From: Blastobasis lacticolella
Lineage: Eukaryota; Arthropoda; Insecta; Lepidoptera; Blastobasidae
Direction of reading: 5' to 3'
Assembly: GCA_905147135.1 (NCBI GenBank)
Contig: LR990042.1
Location: 12,081,545-12,145,544 of the forward strand
Length of the DNA stretch: 64,000 bases
In this document: piece after piece, positions 31,215 through 43,300 of the stretch
Numbering within the stretch: the stretch's first letter is position 1
Layout: every line of letters begins with the position of its first letter
Notes under the pieces: generated by a model
Database searches by the model: none
What the model saw: the letters and a program-made list of their open reading frames with translations, nothing else
What the model was told of the DNA's origin: nothing
Position numbers and translations under genes: made by a program

Positions 31215-33982
31215 TTTATAGGTCATCAAAATAAGTATTATTTAAGCTACTCCATAGATGCTCTGTTCTAGGAACAACAAACATTGGGCCAAATATTGGC
31301 AATGTTTCCAAGTCAACCAGAACTAAATTTATTTTTCTTCAATTTGACTATTACTTATAATAAAACTTATTTTATGAAAATAGCATTTAAAAATTTACCA
31401 GTTCCTAATTTATTTTTCGCCAAAGTAAAACACTATAAAATTTCGCCACGCTGTCTCCAAACTTCGCCAGTATAGCGAAAAAATTATCCAATATGGCAAC
31501 ACTGTCAACGAGAATTTCTTTCTAAAAAGAAAAGTCTATAGTTTCGATTGCTGTATGATCCAAAATCTTTGGTTTCGAGCAATTATCTAGAACTCTCAGT
31601 CACAAATTAAAAAATACTAACAGTTGATAATAGCAGTAGGTTCGAATGGGTACTTAACAACTTATATCCTTCTCTATCAGACATGTCATATGCACCATTA
31701 AAAAAGGAAACAAAATATAGATTGTGACTCCAGCTATAAGTAGGCTCTAAAGTCGAATATATTTGCGGCAAATTCTATAGTTTAATATCCGTGTGACGTC
31801 ACGGGCCGGCCCTCAGGGTTCCCAACCCAACGATTTCTTCCACAAATTTAGGGGTATGTGTGATTAGATATTTTAGATAATGTTCATATTGTTGGGGTAT
31901 ATTTAGTGGCTTAGGTACTTGGTTTATATTTAATTTTACATAAAATTATTAAGGCAGATTATATTATAGCTTTAGACGCTGTCTAAAAAGTGAAGCGACT
32001 TAGGAAATTATAAGAATGATTGACATCAACAAGTAATCAACCTGATTTAGAATAATGAAGACGTCCATCTTTTAGCTCCTATCTTGTTGTATACAGACGG
32101 TCCTCATTATTCAATCAGTTATGCTTAGGTATCTACTTGTTGATTTCAATCAATCTTATAATTTCGCTTGTTGCTAAACTTCTTAGACAGAGTTTAACAC
32201 ATTAAGTTCACAGATGCTGTACGCGTACAAGGAAGGAGATTAATGTCTTAGAGGCCAGCTCAGGACATTTCTTTTGTTGTAAAATTGGTCAGCAGAGTTT
32301 CCTGTTTTTTGATTTACGTGCCAAGCGTGGAGTTTGTGACAAACCCCCCCACTAGTTTATAGCAGGCTTAAATACTGAAGTGCAGTTATAATTTAAACTT
32401 ACAATTTTTTTCTTATATTTATGGGTAAATATTTTAGGATTTACTCTCCCATTTCAGGCAAATAACGCCTTTTTTTCTTGTATCCCTGTCCGCATCGCCC
32501 GCATTTTATGCTGGTATCCCTAACTACTGACAATGCGGTGCGGCTGTGCGGCGCGGCCAGTGCGGGTAGTGAACGCACTCCTATACAAACTCATACAAAG
32601 CAACCCGAAATGCGATGCGTGCGGCGCGTGCGGCTCGTGCGGTGCGGGCTAGTCGACGCGTAGCTTTAGGGATACCAGCATAAAATGCGGGCGATGCGGA
32701 CAGGGATACAAGAAAAAAAGGCGTTATTTGCCTGAAATGGGAGACTAAGTCCTAAAATATTTACCCATAAATATAAGGAAAAAATTGTAAGTTTAAATTG
32801 TAACTGCACATCAGTATTTAAGCCTGCTATAAACTAGTGGGGGGGTTTGTCACAAACTCCACGCTTGGCACGTAAATCAAAAAACAGGAAACGCTGCTGA
32901 CCAATTTTATAACAAAAGAAATGTCCTGAGCTGGCCTCTAAGACATTAATCTCCTTCCTTGTACGCGTACAACATCTGTGAACTTAATGTGTTAAACTCT
33001 GTCTAAGAAGTTTAGCAACCAGCGAAATTATAAGATTGATTGAAATCAACAAGTAGATACCTAAGCATAACTGATTGAATAATAATGAGGACCGTCTGTA
33101 TACAACATGATAGGAGCTAAAAGATGGACGTCTTCATTATTCTAAATCAGGTTGATTACTTGTTGATGTCAATCAAACTTATAATTTCCTAAGTCGCTTC
33201 ACTTTTTAGACAGCGTCTAAAGCTATATTCTAATCTGCCTTAATCATTTTATGTAAAATTAAATATAAACCAAAGTACCTAAGCCACTAAATATACCCCA
33301 ATAATATGAACATTATCTAAAATATCTAATCCCACATACCCCTAAATTTGTGGAAGAAATCGCTGGGTTGGGTACCCTGAGGGCCGGCCCGTGACGTCAC
33401 ACGGATATTATACTATAGAATTTGCTGCAAATATTTTCGACTTTAGAGCCTACTTACAGCTTGAGTCACAATCTATATTTTGTTTCCTTTTTTAATGGTG
33501 CATATGACATGTCTGATAGAGAAGGATATAAGTTGTTAAGTACCCATTCGAACCTTCTGCTATTGCCAATTGTTACTTTTTTTAAATTTGTGACTGAGAG
33601 TTCTAGATTATTGCTCAAAACCAAAGATTTTGGAGCATAGAGCAATCGAAAATATAGTCTTCTCTTTTGAAGAAATAAATTCTCGTTGACAGTGTTGCCA
33701 CATTGGATAATTTTTTCGTCATACTGGCGAAATTGGGAGATAGCGTGGAGAAATTTTTTAATGTGTTTTTTGACTTTGGCGAAAAATAAATTAAGAAGCG
33801 TTATTTTTATAAAACTATTTTCATACAATAGGCAATATTATATTTAAAATAAATATTATGACGAAGAATAAATTGAGAACTGGTTGTCATGGAACCATCG
33901 CCAATAATTAAACTGTTTGTTGCTTTTTGAACAGAAGATCTATGGAGTAACTTCAATAATACTTCATTTAACGACCTATAAA
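31215..33982. repeat. 2.77-kb near-perfect palindrome with 146-bp GC-rich loop
   Basis: The left arm 31215-32521 (about 1307 bases) is complementary to the right arm 32668-33982 (about 1315 bases). Examples of paired blocks: TTTATAGGTC with GACCTATAAA at the outer ends; TGACGTCACGGGCCGGCCCT at 31796 with its complement at 33379; GGTATCCCT with AGGGATACC at the inner ends. By eye the inner two-thirds of the arms is about 95% identical, while the outer 300 bases diverge more and carry indels. A frame of 120 codons in the right arm (33466-33828, minus) has a broken counterpart in the left arm, and neither resembles a protein I know. It may be a foldback transposon, two copies inserted head to head, or an assembly artefact. 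Confidence 0.9.
32522..32667 (-). repeat. CGCACCGC type I unit forming the palindrome loop
   Basis: The spacer between the arms is a single type I unit in reverse orientation. It reads from AACTACTGACAATGCGG to GACGCGTAGCTTT and appears identical over about 144 bases to 27029-27173. It sits exactly between GGTATCCCT and AGGGATACC. Confidence 0.85.
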
Positions 33983-34129
33983 GGGCCGGGTATATAGAAA
34001 CTAGACCTCTATGATTATTACATATTTATCATTTGGTACTTGGACGAGGACGTGATTGTCAACACCAACTTCATCTGTTTGTCAAAAGTGACACTTTACA
34101 AGAAGGCGACTTTAGTTCTGATTTCGGCC

Positions 34130-34570
34130 ACGTCCAAAATATTCATGGAGGGCTATAATACATACATATAGCTTGTCAAAAAGATGATGCTGCTGATGTT
34201 GCTCTATGCCCTCCCATTGATTTCAAAAGGAAATTCTGAACGCGTCTCCTTGATTGATAACACACCTCTCCTTGGGAGATACAAAAATGAATGGGTTGAC
34301 ATCGCTGAGTCGGACATGAGAGCCAACCGAGGCTTACGACGTGAGGATACCGAACATCAGGCGAATTGGAGGAGAGAAGAAGCAGGATAGGGGTTCCTGG
34401 CAGAAGCCAGGATTGACTGTTTGGATGATGGTCAAGATTATGAATATTGTATCATTTAGATTTCACCCGATTTCTTAGTGGTAAACACTAGATATTATCA
34501 ATAATTATTTTCAAAATCTTAGATCGTTGGCGACTCCATAGTCGTCTTGTTTTGATATTTTTATAGTGTA
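34130..34570. other. intergenic, nothing recognised
   Basis: A 68-codon frame at 34184-34390 with basic/acidic composition (NRGLRREDTEHQANWRREEAG) resembles small frames common in LINE debris but lacks any diagnostic motif. Confidence 0.3.
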
Positions 34571-34574
34571 TTAG

Positions 34575-34757
34575 TGCCAAAAATTTTTTTACCAAATCAT
34601 GACACACAGTTGGCAACCCTGCCCGCAATTGCGGCTCGTGCGGTGCGGCCAGTGTGGCCATGCCATCAGCAACGTCAGCAATATCTCAATGCGATGCGTG
34701 CGGCGCGTGCGGCGCGTGCGGCTCTTGCGGTGCGGGCTAGTCGACGCGTAGCTATAG
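34575..34757 (-). repeat. CGCACCGC type II unit, inverted copy
   Basis: ACACAGTTGGCAACCCTGCC is followed by CGCAATTGCGG and then the GC-rich body to GACGCGTAGCTATAG. Reverse-complemented, it matches 27174-27345 closely, including the non-GC-rich extension beyond the body. Confidence 0.75.
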
Positions 34758-34799
34758 TCAGTATTGCCATGGAGGTCTACTGTAATATGTAATGAATTA

Positions 34800-35194
34800 A
34801 TGAGCAGTTTTCCAATAGGTATCTAAAGCATTCCTAACCACTCCCTAGATGGCGCCCCGACAATTTTGGTAATTGATAATCGCTTGAAATAGGTTTTTAG
34901 CAAAGAGGATATAAACACTGGATACGTTGTTTTGGATAATATTGTATTTATCAATAGGTTTCAACCATTTTAGAAGTTGTAATAAATTATTACAAACAGA
35001 ACAAACATCAATTTGACTGAGTTAATTCGTTTCATGGACACTAGAATAAAGAATGGACGCAATACAAATATGAAAGGTTTGTATTAAAACACATTTCGTT
35101 GAACCTTTTGGTAAAAAATTACCAAAATTGTAGGAGCGCCATCTTTTGAGGCTTTTTGAAACCAATTGACAATACCTACTGGAAAACTCCTCAT
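34800..35194. mobile_element. MITE, TGAGGAGTTTTCCA family, copy 2
   Basis: Ends ATGAGCAGTTTTCCAATAGG and ACTGGAAAACTCCTCAT with inner CGCCCCGACAATTTT and AAAATTGTAGGAGCGCC blocks. The copy is inverted relative to 4248-4616 and shares most of its interior (for example TGATAATCGCTTGAAA and ATTTATCAATAGG). Confidence 0.8.
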
Positions 35195-35456
35195 TGCTGA
35201 ATCCAAAGAGATACTATATATTGGCTGAGTCCACGGGCTGTCCCTAATGAAATGTACAAAATATCTAATGCTTTGTGGGGAAGTTTTCTGATTTTTCAAT
35301 GCAATATATAAAAGCCAAAACCAAAGGTTTCATGTACCAAAGCTTTAGTATCTACAAACCGACAAGGACCATGAATACGTAACGGCATGACATAGTTACT
35401 CCCAGAAACAAGAACCTGATAAAATTAAAACGTGATAAGCACAGCAGTGCCTACCT

Positions 35457-35498
35457 ATAGATTTTAAATGTTTCCGGAGGGAAACACTTAAAATCTAT
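35457..35498. repeat. short hairpin with one mismatch
   Basis: ATAGATTTTAAATGTTTCC pairs with GGAAACACTTAAAATCTAT around a GGAG loop. It could form in RNA or DNA; there is no tail of T residues suited to Pol III. Confidence 0.6.
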
Positions 35499-35499
35499 T

Positions 35500-36500
35500 A
35501 TACTGGAGGGTTTTACAGAGTTTTGTTAGGTCCTGAACTGTACAAAGATACACTGGCCAAACTCTAAAAACCTAATGCTGCACACTTAACTTAGGCGACT
35601 CTTAATTTGGCCTCTTAAAATAATCCTAAGAGAGAGTCACAAAATCGGTATCATAAAGTTAAGAGCGAATTTAGTTTTCACTTAAGGTTGGTGTTGGTGC
35701 AATGCTTTTTCTTGTTATAAATATATCCTTAATCAACTTAGGCCGGGCACAGACCTACCGAACTGAGCTGGGCGCAACCGGTCTCATCGGCGCACATCTA
35801 CCGGGCCGGGCATTCTTAAAATTTCCATTCAGTCGTTATCAAGTGCTTGCCGGGAAAGGTTGACGGGTATAAATGGACGACGACAAATTAATGTGAATCG
35901 CCTTACTGCTGGGCGCGAAAAAAAAATAGAAAGAAGGTAGAAATGATAGCACTCGTCGAGATCGACATTTCGTATGAGAGCCGTCAAATTAAAACTGTTA
36001 ACCAAATGTAGATCCCGATGAGTACTATTATTTCTCTTTAGAAACTAGAGTTCTAGAACGAATTGTTTCCGAGTAGCAGGATAGTAACCTTGGGCAGGAC
36101 CCTGATCAACCCCCAGGGTAAACAGAGTCAAGCCCGGGTCAAATTCATGTATTCATGAAGACTGACAGCAGTAGACTGATACTGCCTACCTGCATTCTTT
36201 TCTCTTCATTCAACATTCCAACTTCTCATAAACATATCTATTTACCTCTTGTTATGCAGGGGCTTAATTAAGATCACGGTTGTGATAATCTTTGTTCTTC
36301 ATTTAAACCAACATGGGAATTTTGCACTGCCAAAATAATGGATTCAGGGTCAACAGTAAAGTTACTTTACCTTTCTCTGGTATACCAATCTCTTTGATGA
36401 TAACAGATCCGCCCGGATCGGTCCGGATTGCTACCGGCTGCTATTGCTACTGCTCTTACGACTACTACCCTACATTTAGTCACTGATCTTCAATAATACA
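35500..36500. other. intergenic sequence, repeat-derived in part
   Basis: A GC-rich block at 35740-35820 (GGCCGGGCACAGACCTACCG) and another at 36090-36180 look repeat-derived, but no terminus or second copy was identified. No gene seen. Confidence 0.35.
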
Positions 36501-36510
36501 AGCCTTACCA

Positions 36511-36719
36511 GGGGGTCTAAAAAGGCCACATTCGCATTTCATATTATGATTCATATTAGACTACTACAAACTTATGTGATTAGGTGGCCAGTACTGGAAC
36601 TAAGTGACGCCATTTTTCATTGTCATGTCATTGTCAACAACAGCGACGCTGTAGATAAGTTTGTCACACATTAATATGAATCATAATATGAAACGCTAAT
36701 GTGGCCTTTTTAGACCCCC
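36511..36719. mobile_element. 209-bp MITE, GGGGGTCTAAAAAGG termini
   Basis: GGGGGTCTAAAAAGGCCACA at the left is exactly complementary to TGTGGCCTTTTTAGACCCCC at the right. Pairing continues through TTTCATATTATGATTCATAT. The interior holds a copy of the GTGGCCA-AACTGGAACTAAGTG repeat, so that repeat family is probably the body of this MITE. No convincing target duplication. Confidence 0.8.
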
Positions 36720-36946
36720 AGAGCTAAGTGCTTATAGTACACGAACTTATCTGTCCCGGTGACGGCGTCGCTGTTGTTACCATTGACACCCTAGCATTAA
36801 CATGTAATTTCAAGATGCAAAAAAATTTATTAGTTCTATGTTTGTCCACCTGGTCAGATCAGTTTGTGGTATCAGCCTATTGATGTTAGGTATTCCTATT
36901 TTCAACGCTAGTTAGTCCGTGGCATCTTTGTTACTTTTTTATTACG

Positions 36947-37688
36947 ATCTTTTGTAGAGATGAGCCAATCATGTTCGGGATCGGATTGAACCTGGAACGG
37001 TTCATCGGAAATGTGGAACTGGTTCCGTTATCATGTCCGCGGAACTATTTAGTTCCGCTAAGATTTTCAATGCAGGACGCGATTAGTTACTTACCTACCT
37101 GTATTCGTTGTAGTTCCATACGTTTTGAATAGATAACATAACTAGTAGACACGACATAATATTACCATATCCATAGCACCTAAGTACTTCATCTTGTTAT
37201 CAATTGATTTACCTTCATACTTGGCAGGCTTAGAACTGACAACCAAAAAGTAAATGATTTTACTTCAATATTCTACAATCTACAAATGAGTGTTTGGCGT
37301 CAATTGTTTGTTTAAATAAAATTGAATAGTTATAAGTACCTATCTAAGAATATTACGAAATTAATGAAGTATCAATATCCTAGAGAAAACATTCAAATCA
37401 AAATAACGCTTTTTTCTGTCTCATTCGGACTTAGAGAAACGGCGAAATGTACTAATTCAATCGCTCTCGCGATCGGAATCTCTCGGTTTTCATTCGCATA
37501 GTTTCGCGAGTACTCAGCGGCGACGGACAGCGCGGTACGGCGGCGCAGCGCCCTCATATTTGGCTCGGATATGTTAGGAACTGTGGACCGACTAAGCCAA
37601 TCAGCTTGGATTGGACCGATATCGTTCCAGCTCCGGACATAGTTCCGAGAACTATTACGGTCCGGAACGACACATGTCTAATCTTTTG
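36947..37688. mobile_element. non-autonomous hAT element with 8-bp TSD
   Basis: The element is 36955-37680 (726 bp). Left end TAGAGATGAGCC; right end, reverse-complemented, TAGACATGTGTC. Exact 8-bp duplications ATCTTTTG flank it (36947-36954 and 37681-37688). Sub-terminal GTTCCGCGGAAC and GTTCCG motifs occur near both ends. It has no transposase. Its TAGAGATGA start matches that of the hAT element in TIMMDC1. Confidence 0.85.
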
Positions 37689-37939
37689 TTATTTGATCTT
37701 CCCTATGCCGCTGCTGTGAAGTGAAATCTCCAAGGCTGTCAGATACGTGTTCTAAAAATTTAATTTGATTTTCGCCAAAATAATGCAATTGTGTGAAACG
37801 TTGTGATGAAATGATTGTACAATTTAGACAATTTTCAATTTTGATAGTTTAAAAACAATATAAAAAATTTCATATATTTCCAAATTTCGCCAGAATGACG
37901 AATAAAGCGCCCAATCTTGTAACACTGGAGTTATCTATG

Positions 37940-38590
37940 GCGGATACTACACACACGATATATATCGTGATACGTATCGTGATCCATATCGAGTAATATT
38001 TTGGATCGCAAGTTGACCCTACACACACGATAAGAATCGTCGATATTTTCATTAGTCTGTGCATGTTTTCATTCATTTTGATGGCTGAATAGACTAAGTT
38101 GCCAATGTCTAGTCTAAAAATAAAGTATTTTTGACGCGTCGCTGGTGTATATTTACGATTTTTACGTATTTTTACCAAAATGACTGATAAAGCTAGCGTA
38201 GCTATAGTATTAGCATTAGGATTAAAAAGACGCGTGAAGAGAAAAAAATGAGCAAAATTATGAGGATGAGGATTTTGCTGACTTTTTATACTTTTATAGT
38301 AACTGTTCAGGTCCATAGTGGCCACAGCAGCTTGAAAATAAACACAAACAATGAAAATAAAATTGAAATTACGTTATTTATCTGTCAGTTTGACAGAAAT
38401 GTCATGATAAATATCGACTAGATACTAGACGCTCGATATATATCGCACGATACTTGATACGGATCGTAGATTTCTGGATTTTCGGAAATCCTGTGATCCG
38501 TATCACGATTCGTGATACTCTAGGCTACACACTCGATTAATATCGTGATCCTGCGTGAATCACGATATATATCGTGTGTGTAGTATCCGC
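37940..38590. mobile_element. 651-bp inverted-repeat element with TATATCGTGAT motifs
   Basis: The left end GCGGATACTACACACACGAT and the right end, its complement, extend pairing to ATATATCGTGAT. Many sub-terminal variants of ATCGTGATAC and CGATATATATCG occur inside both ends. A similar 15-base string (GGAGTTRTCTATGG) lies immediately left (37927-37940) and 19 bases right (38609-38622) of the element. There is no coding capacity; the 151-codon minus-strand frame crosses the element's left end. Confidence 0.75.
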
Positions 38591-38701
38591 TTACGGAAAC
38601 ACAGCTCTGGAGTTGTCTATGGAAACGGACGATGATAAAAAATTCGCAGCCACTCGCATGGCTGCGTTTATCGCAGCCACAGACGGTGCTGCGTTCCAAT
38701 G

Positions 38702-38785
38702 TGGGGAGCGCCTTAAGCATTTACCACCGTCGGCGTCGCTGTTGACATTTGAATTGGTGATACTAAGTTCTAGTTTTGGCCACCG
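38702..38785 (-). repeat. inverted copy of the GTGGCCA-AACTGGAACTAAGTG repeat
   Basis: GGCGTCGCTGTTGACA, then ACTAAGTTCTAGTTTTGGCC and ACC, correspond in reverse order to the copy at 9698-9795. Confidence 0.55.
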
Positions 38786-39319
38786 GGCAGATTTCAAACT
38801 ACACAAAAGCCCCATAATAGGTATGTATTTTTTTATTAGTGACAAATGATTTACACACGCGTTCAAGTTCAATTCAACGCATGATCAACGTATGAACAAT
38901 TTTCATTAGTAAGACGAATTATGTAACCAAACCACTACCTAGTCATATAGTACCAACTCTCAGTCTCCCAATTTGGAATGAATGTAATCGCCCAGAATCT
39001 CGCATTTGGTTGCTGCGCTGTTTGCGCGAGTACCGGCAGCGAAAACAAACAAAGCCACTGTTTTCCTAATTAGATAAACCGGAAATGTTTTAGCAATTTG
39101 CGTAACCAAACGTACCTATTCTAACTTGAATTGCTAATTGATAATAGCAACACACCAGAGCTAGCGAAACACCTGGTCAACATTTCTAATGACCAGAAGC
39201 ACGCCACAAGGTTGGAGTTTAGGTACCTGCCTACCAAGGTGTCTGGGTACCAAGAGTAGGGTCCGTCACCATCCAAGCTTCCTACCTAAGGCATAGGCCA
39301 CCCTCCTCCATTTTCTGGG

Positions 39320-39660
39320 GTTTTCTTTTATACCACCAAGGTGGCAAACAAGCTTACGGCCTGCCTCATGATAAGCAGTCACCGCAGCCTATGGACGTTT
39401 GCAATAACATGGGCATCACCCACGCGTTGCCGACCCCGTAAAAACCTTTTAACCCCTTTCTTGAAGAACTCCATGTTGTACTCTCCAGAAAAACCTCTCC
39501 AGGGCCCTTACCATGAACTCTTATAGCAGGACCTAAACCGAACTGCCCTGCTTAGAACGAGACAGCGCTATACGTGTCACATAAGCTTGTCTCGTTCAAA
39601 CCGAAAGCAATTCTGTTTAGGTCCTGCTATAAGAGTTCATGGTAAGCCCTCTGGTAGTTC
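39320..39660 (-). repeat. retroposon tail (CCATCAGGTGGCC family) and LINE-like fragment
   Basis: TTTTATACCACCAAGGTGGC and AAGCTTACGGCCTGCCT (inverted tail family) are followed by CACGCGTTGCCGACCCCG. Beyond the embedded MITE (39508-39645) comes GGTAGTTCATTCCACAACTT, seen in lepidopteran retroposons. The MITE appears to have split this repeat. Confidence 0.5.
39508..39645. mobile_element. 138-bp MITE with GCCC flanks
   Basis: TTACCATGAACTCTTATAGC and its complement GCTATAAGAGTTCATGGTAA are exact terminal inverted repeats continuing through AGGACCTAAA. GCCC occurs on both sides (39504-39507 and 39646-39649), a possible 4-bp target duplication. The interior retains a weak inverted AACGAGAC/GTCTCGTT pair. 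Confidence 0.8.
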
Positions 39661-40164
39661 ATTCCACAACTTTAGTGTGCGTGGGGGAAAGTTCCTTTGG
39701 AACCGCACAGTTCGCGACCAATTTCGCTCCAAGGTGTGAGGATGAACTCCCTGTCGGTGAGTTCCTCCCTCCCTCATCCCTCCTTTAGTTTAGTTAGTGC
39801 AAGGATTTCCTTTTTTTTAACTTTGTGTTTTTGATGTGTAACATCTATCCTCTCGCTTTCCTGCAATCTGTGGGAGTGATTTCGAGAAGGGGGCGGAAGT
39901 CGTCTAAACCGGAAGTCGGTCCGTCAACAAAACCTAGGGTATTTGTACTTCCCGTAGACCTAGAATCTTAGCATAAGTATCTTAGCATAAGTAAAGGGAA
40001 AATTCGAATGTCGTGATTTCATATAATTACAAAAAAAAAATCAAAAGGTAAGTAGGTAGTTGTAGGTAAATGTAAATAGTAAAACCAAGTTGTAATTCAA
40101 GAGCATCGAGTAAAACTAACCGTCAGTACAATAAATTAAAAGAAAGCGTATTATTTATAATTTA

Positions 40165-40325
40165 CTAGTGGCCCGGCGCGACTTCGTTCACGTGTTGTCC
40201 TATCCGTAAGGTAGGGGTAGGACAACACATGACCTACACCTACCGTACACCTATTCTACACCTAGCCTACACTTACTACTACCTCTACCCTACACCTACA
40301 CTACCCTACGTATCCTTTTTTGTCT
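40165..40325 (-). mobile_element. Helitron-like 3' end with CCTACA-rich block
   Basis: Reverse-complemented, GTGAACGAAGTCGCGCCGGG precedes CCACTAG and T. Inward (40235-40320) is a degenerate CTACACCTACC array complementary to the one at 4120-4236. A related pair occurs at 46527-46640. Confidence 0.4.
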
Positions 40326-40329
40326 TGCG

Positions 40330-43300
40330 AACAAACCACCCTGTAGATAGAATAAAAAATATTAAGCAAACCCGTCATGCCCTTCTCGAGTTTATGCGAG
40401 ACTAACGACAGCAAAGCAATTGATTTTTTTGACGCACTTGTATAGCGCCGTCAAAGTGCCATCACATCACAGTTAGATATCTTTCTCGCAATCAGAAGAT
40501 AGCGTTTGTCTTCAATTCAAGTTACCTCTCCTAAATGTAGATATGAACTATGTACTTTCAACGTAAGTAAATTGTTATAAAACAAAAAGGAGAGCTGTAA
40601 TTTTAACCATTATGTTTAACGGTACATACCAGTACTACTGATTTATCGGTAACAATACAGACCAAACGTTTACTGCGAAACTGAACAAGATGTGTGCATG
40701 CGAAACAGATAACCAACAGGTATTAAAAAATACTTCGCATTTGTGGTTTCGACGATTAAAAGACAAGTATTACTTACCAACAGATTAGTAATTTCATTAA
40801 ACAGGCATATAATATAGTTCTGACACTGCCAGTAACAACGCACCTGCAGTTCCACATTTTTGTTACGTGAAACCCAAGTGCATGCGACAGTTAGGTAGAA
40901 GGGTAACCTATTTTCATCAGGTGGGTTGTCTGCTCTCTTTTCTTAGTAACGTTACTTAAAATGAATGTCAGTGATTTTACCCACAGAAAAATAAGTAGAT
41001 ATTACCTAACTATAACTCTCTTTATAGGTAGGTACCTACCCTCTGCAACGACGCGCCACCCACTGCAAGCACGACCAAAAGAAACCCCTGCCCCCAAAAC
41101 ACGTGCGCTTGTTCACACAAAAGCGAACCATAAAAACACTGAATGGATGAAAAATGCGAAATCGGGAAATCTGTACAGCTCTCATCAATTAAATATTTCT
41201 GACCCATTAGCGCAGGTGGTGGGAAACGTAATGGAAGCCATTAGAGCAGGCCGCCGCTAGTGTGTGGCTCGCATTATGTGTGTTAGCCGAGTATAAATCC
41301 ATACAAAACCTGATTCCGTGAGCTCCAATGGCTAGTTTGTGTCCGGTATGATTTATTTCCTGGCACATTTGAGAAGTGATTTCATGTTGATGCGTGGGTA
41401 GGTTATGTTAGGTGCAACCTATATAGTAGGCGTGCGCTTAAACGAAAGCTTCAATGCTTCATCTGAGGCCATTCCTAAGCATTTCGTGTAGGATGAACCT
41501 TATAGATAACCATATTATATAGTACTACGGTGGCTAAATGGACGACGATTTAAAATAGCATTCAAGTATCCAAGCAAAGTTCGGTGGAGAGTTTGACCTG
41601 GAGCGATTTGATGCGAGCGCCGCAAGTTAAAGTTTGTGATTAGACTTACTTGACCCGAAGCCGTCATTGTCGATGAATAGGAAATTTAATGGGAAATAGT
41701 TTTATTAAAATATTAGTTGTAAGAAGTTTGTATGGTGTAAAGGCATGTTCACAAACAATTAGGGATAGTACTGTGTCTCATAAAAGATAGTACAACATCC
41801 GAAAATAATCCGAAGAAATATAGCACCAAAAGGGAACATAATATAGGCAAAAGATGCCAGGATCATAGCTTGTGGCATTTGATAGTCTCTGCCTACTCCT
41901 GTGGGATACGCGCGTGAGTGAGTATGTATTAACTAAATAAAAAAGACGCTGAGCGACGTTTATCTCCTCGATCGTAGCTACGTCTGTACAATACCTTGCA
42001 TATCGATTGTTAGCGACATACTTTCACGTAGATGTTACAAAGCCTCTGTCTAAACCATCTGTCTCAGATGCAGTATCGTTACGATTTTCCTGCTGCTCCT
42101 AGATCTGAAGGCAAATAATACTCAAAGAGACATAAAGTAACAACGCCGGCGTCGCTGCGGCCGTGGCCCGGGATAAATCGCCGCAATCTAGACGAGGCTG
42201 GGCTCTGATCCAACTGGGGATTCCTTTCACATCGCTGATTTAACGAAACTCCGGCTCCCTGTCTATTGTGTGCCAGTTATTATTAGTAGTATGAGGTCAA
42301 CAGCGTCGGCCCGCGGTGCAATCCGGCGTGCATTTTGATGGAATCGATGTCTTTCTTTCGAGCGACCCAGTTCGGCGCGGGTTAAGAAGTCTTGTTCGTA
42401 ATAGGCCGAAGTGGTTGTGTCGCCGATTGCATCTACTTAATTATTATTAATATTTACCTAATTATTGCACTTACCAAATTTACTTCTCACATTTGGGGCG
42501 CTTGGAGCGCTTATCGCGAGAGAACTTAACGCGTTCAATCCAACCGATACCTATCGCGTGGAAACTTCTACGTAAAATAAAATAGAAAGTTTCGGCCCTT
42601 TCTTGAAACCCTAACTTTTTCTGCTTTGCAATGAATTTGCTAATCCATTACATTGACTGTAGGATCTAACGAACTGGCATGAATTGATCCTCGAATTTTT
42701 TCTAATTTATTTCCACTGCATCAGGGAAATTGGAAATTCGAAACTGGGAAAAGTTGACCACAGTACTATTTTAACAGTTTACGCACTAGATAGGTATCCG
42801 AGATTTCTATAGGTAGGTCGTGTAACGAAATTGAAAAATGTTGATAGTCATATTTGCATGTGCATTGTGCACAAGATATTTTCTACAATAGATATGTATG
42901 TATGTATGCTTTCGAACTGCGTCATTACAGGTAAAAAAATTGCGATAAAAAATTGGGTAGGTTTCTTATTATACTACCGCTTTAATCGCCAGAGAAAGCT
43001 AGTTTTTAATAACTCCGGCAGTACCTACCAGTTTTAACTTTTGGTTGAAACACCAAAAGTGGACTAGTATCTAAAGCGATCAGTAGGTAGGTACGGATAG
43101 AGAATTTAGCCTCGATTTTGCACAATCAATGCCAATTTCCTCCCGGATTTGATGCAAAGAAAAAGCTGAGTTCAGATATTAGCCACAGCTGGCGGAGGTG
43201 CAGCGGCATCGGCGGGTAGTTATATCACCGCCATTCCCCGCTCTTCCAGCGATTGGAAATAAATTATCTTGTTTGTACGTTTTTGCTCTGCGGCCAGCGC

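Noticed and set aside
33466..33828. 120-codon minus-strand frame in the palindrome arm as a gene
   Set aside because: The mirrored sequence in the other arm is broken by indels and no domain is recognisable; kept only as part of the palindrome.
37870..38325. 151-codon minus-strand frame
   Set aside because: It crosses the terminus of the inverted-repeat element at 37940 and lacks any protein signature.
40961..41260. 99-codon plus-strand frame
   Set aside because: Low-complexity basic composition without recognisable domains; the opposite strand is also open over the same span.
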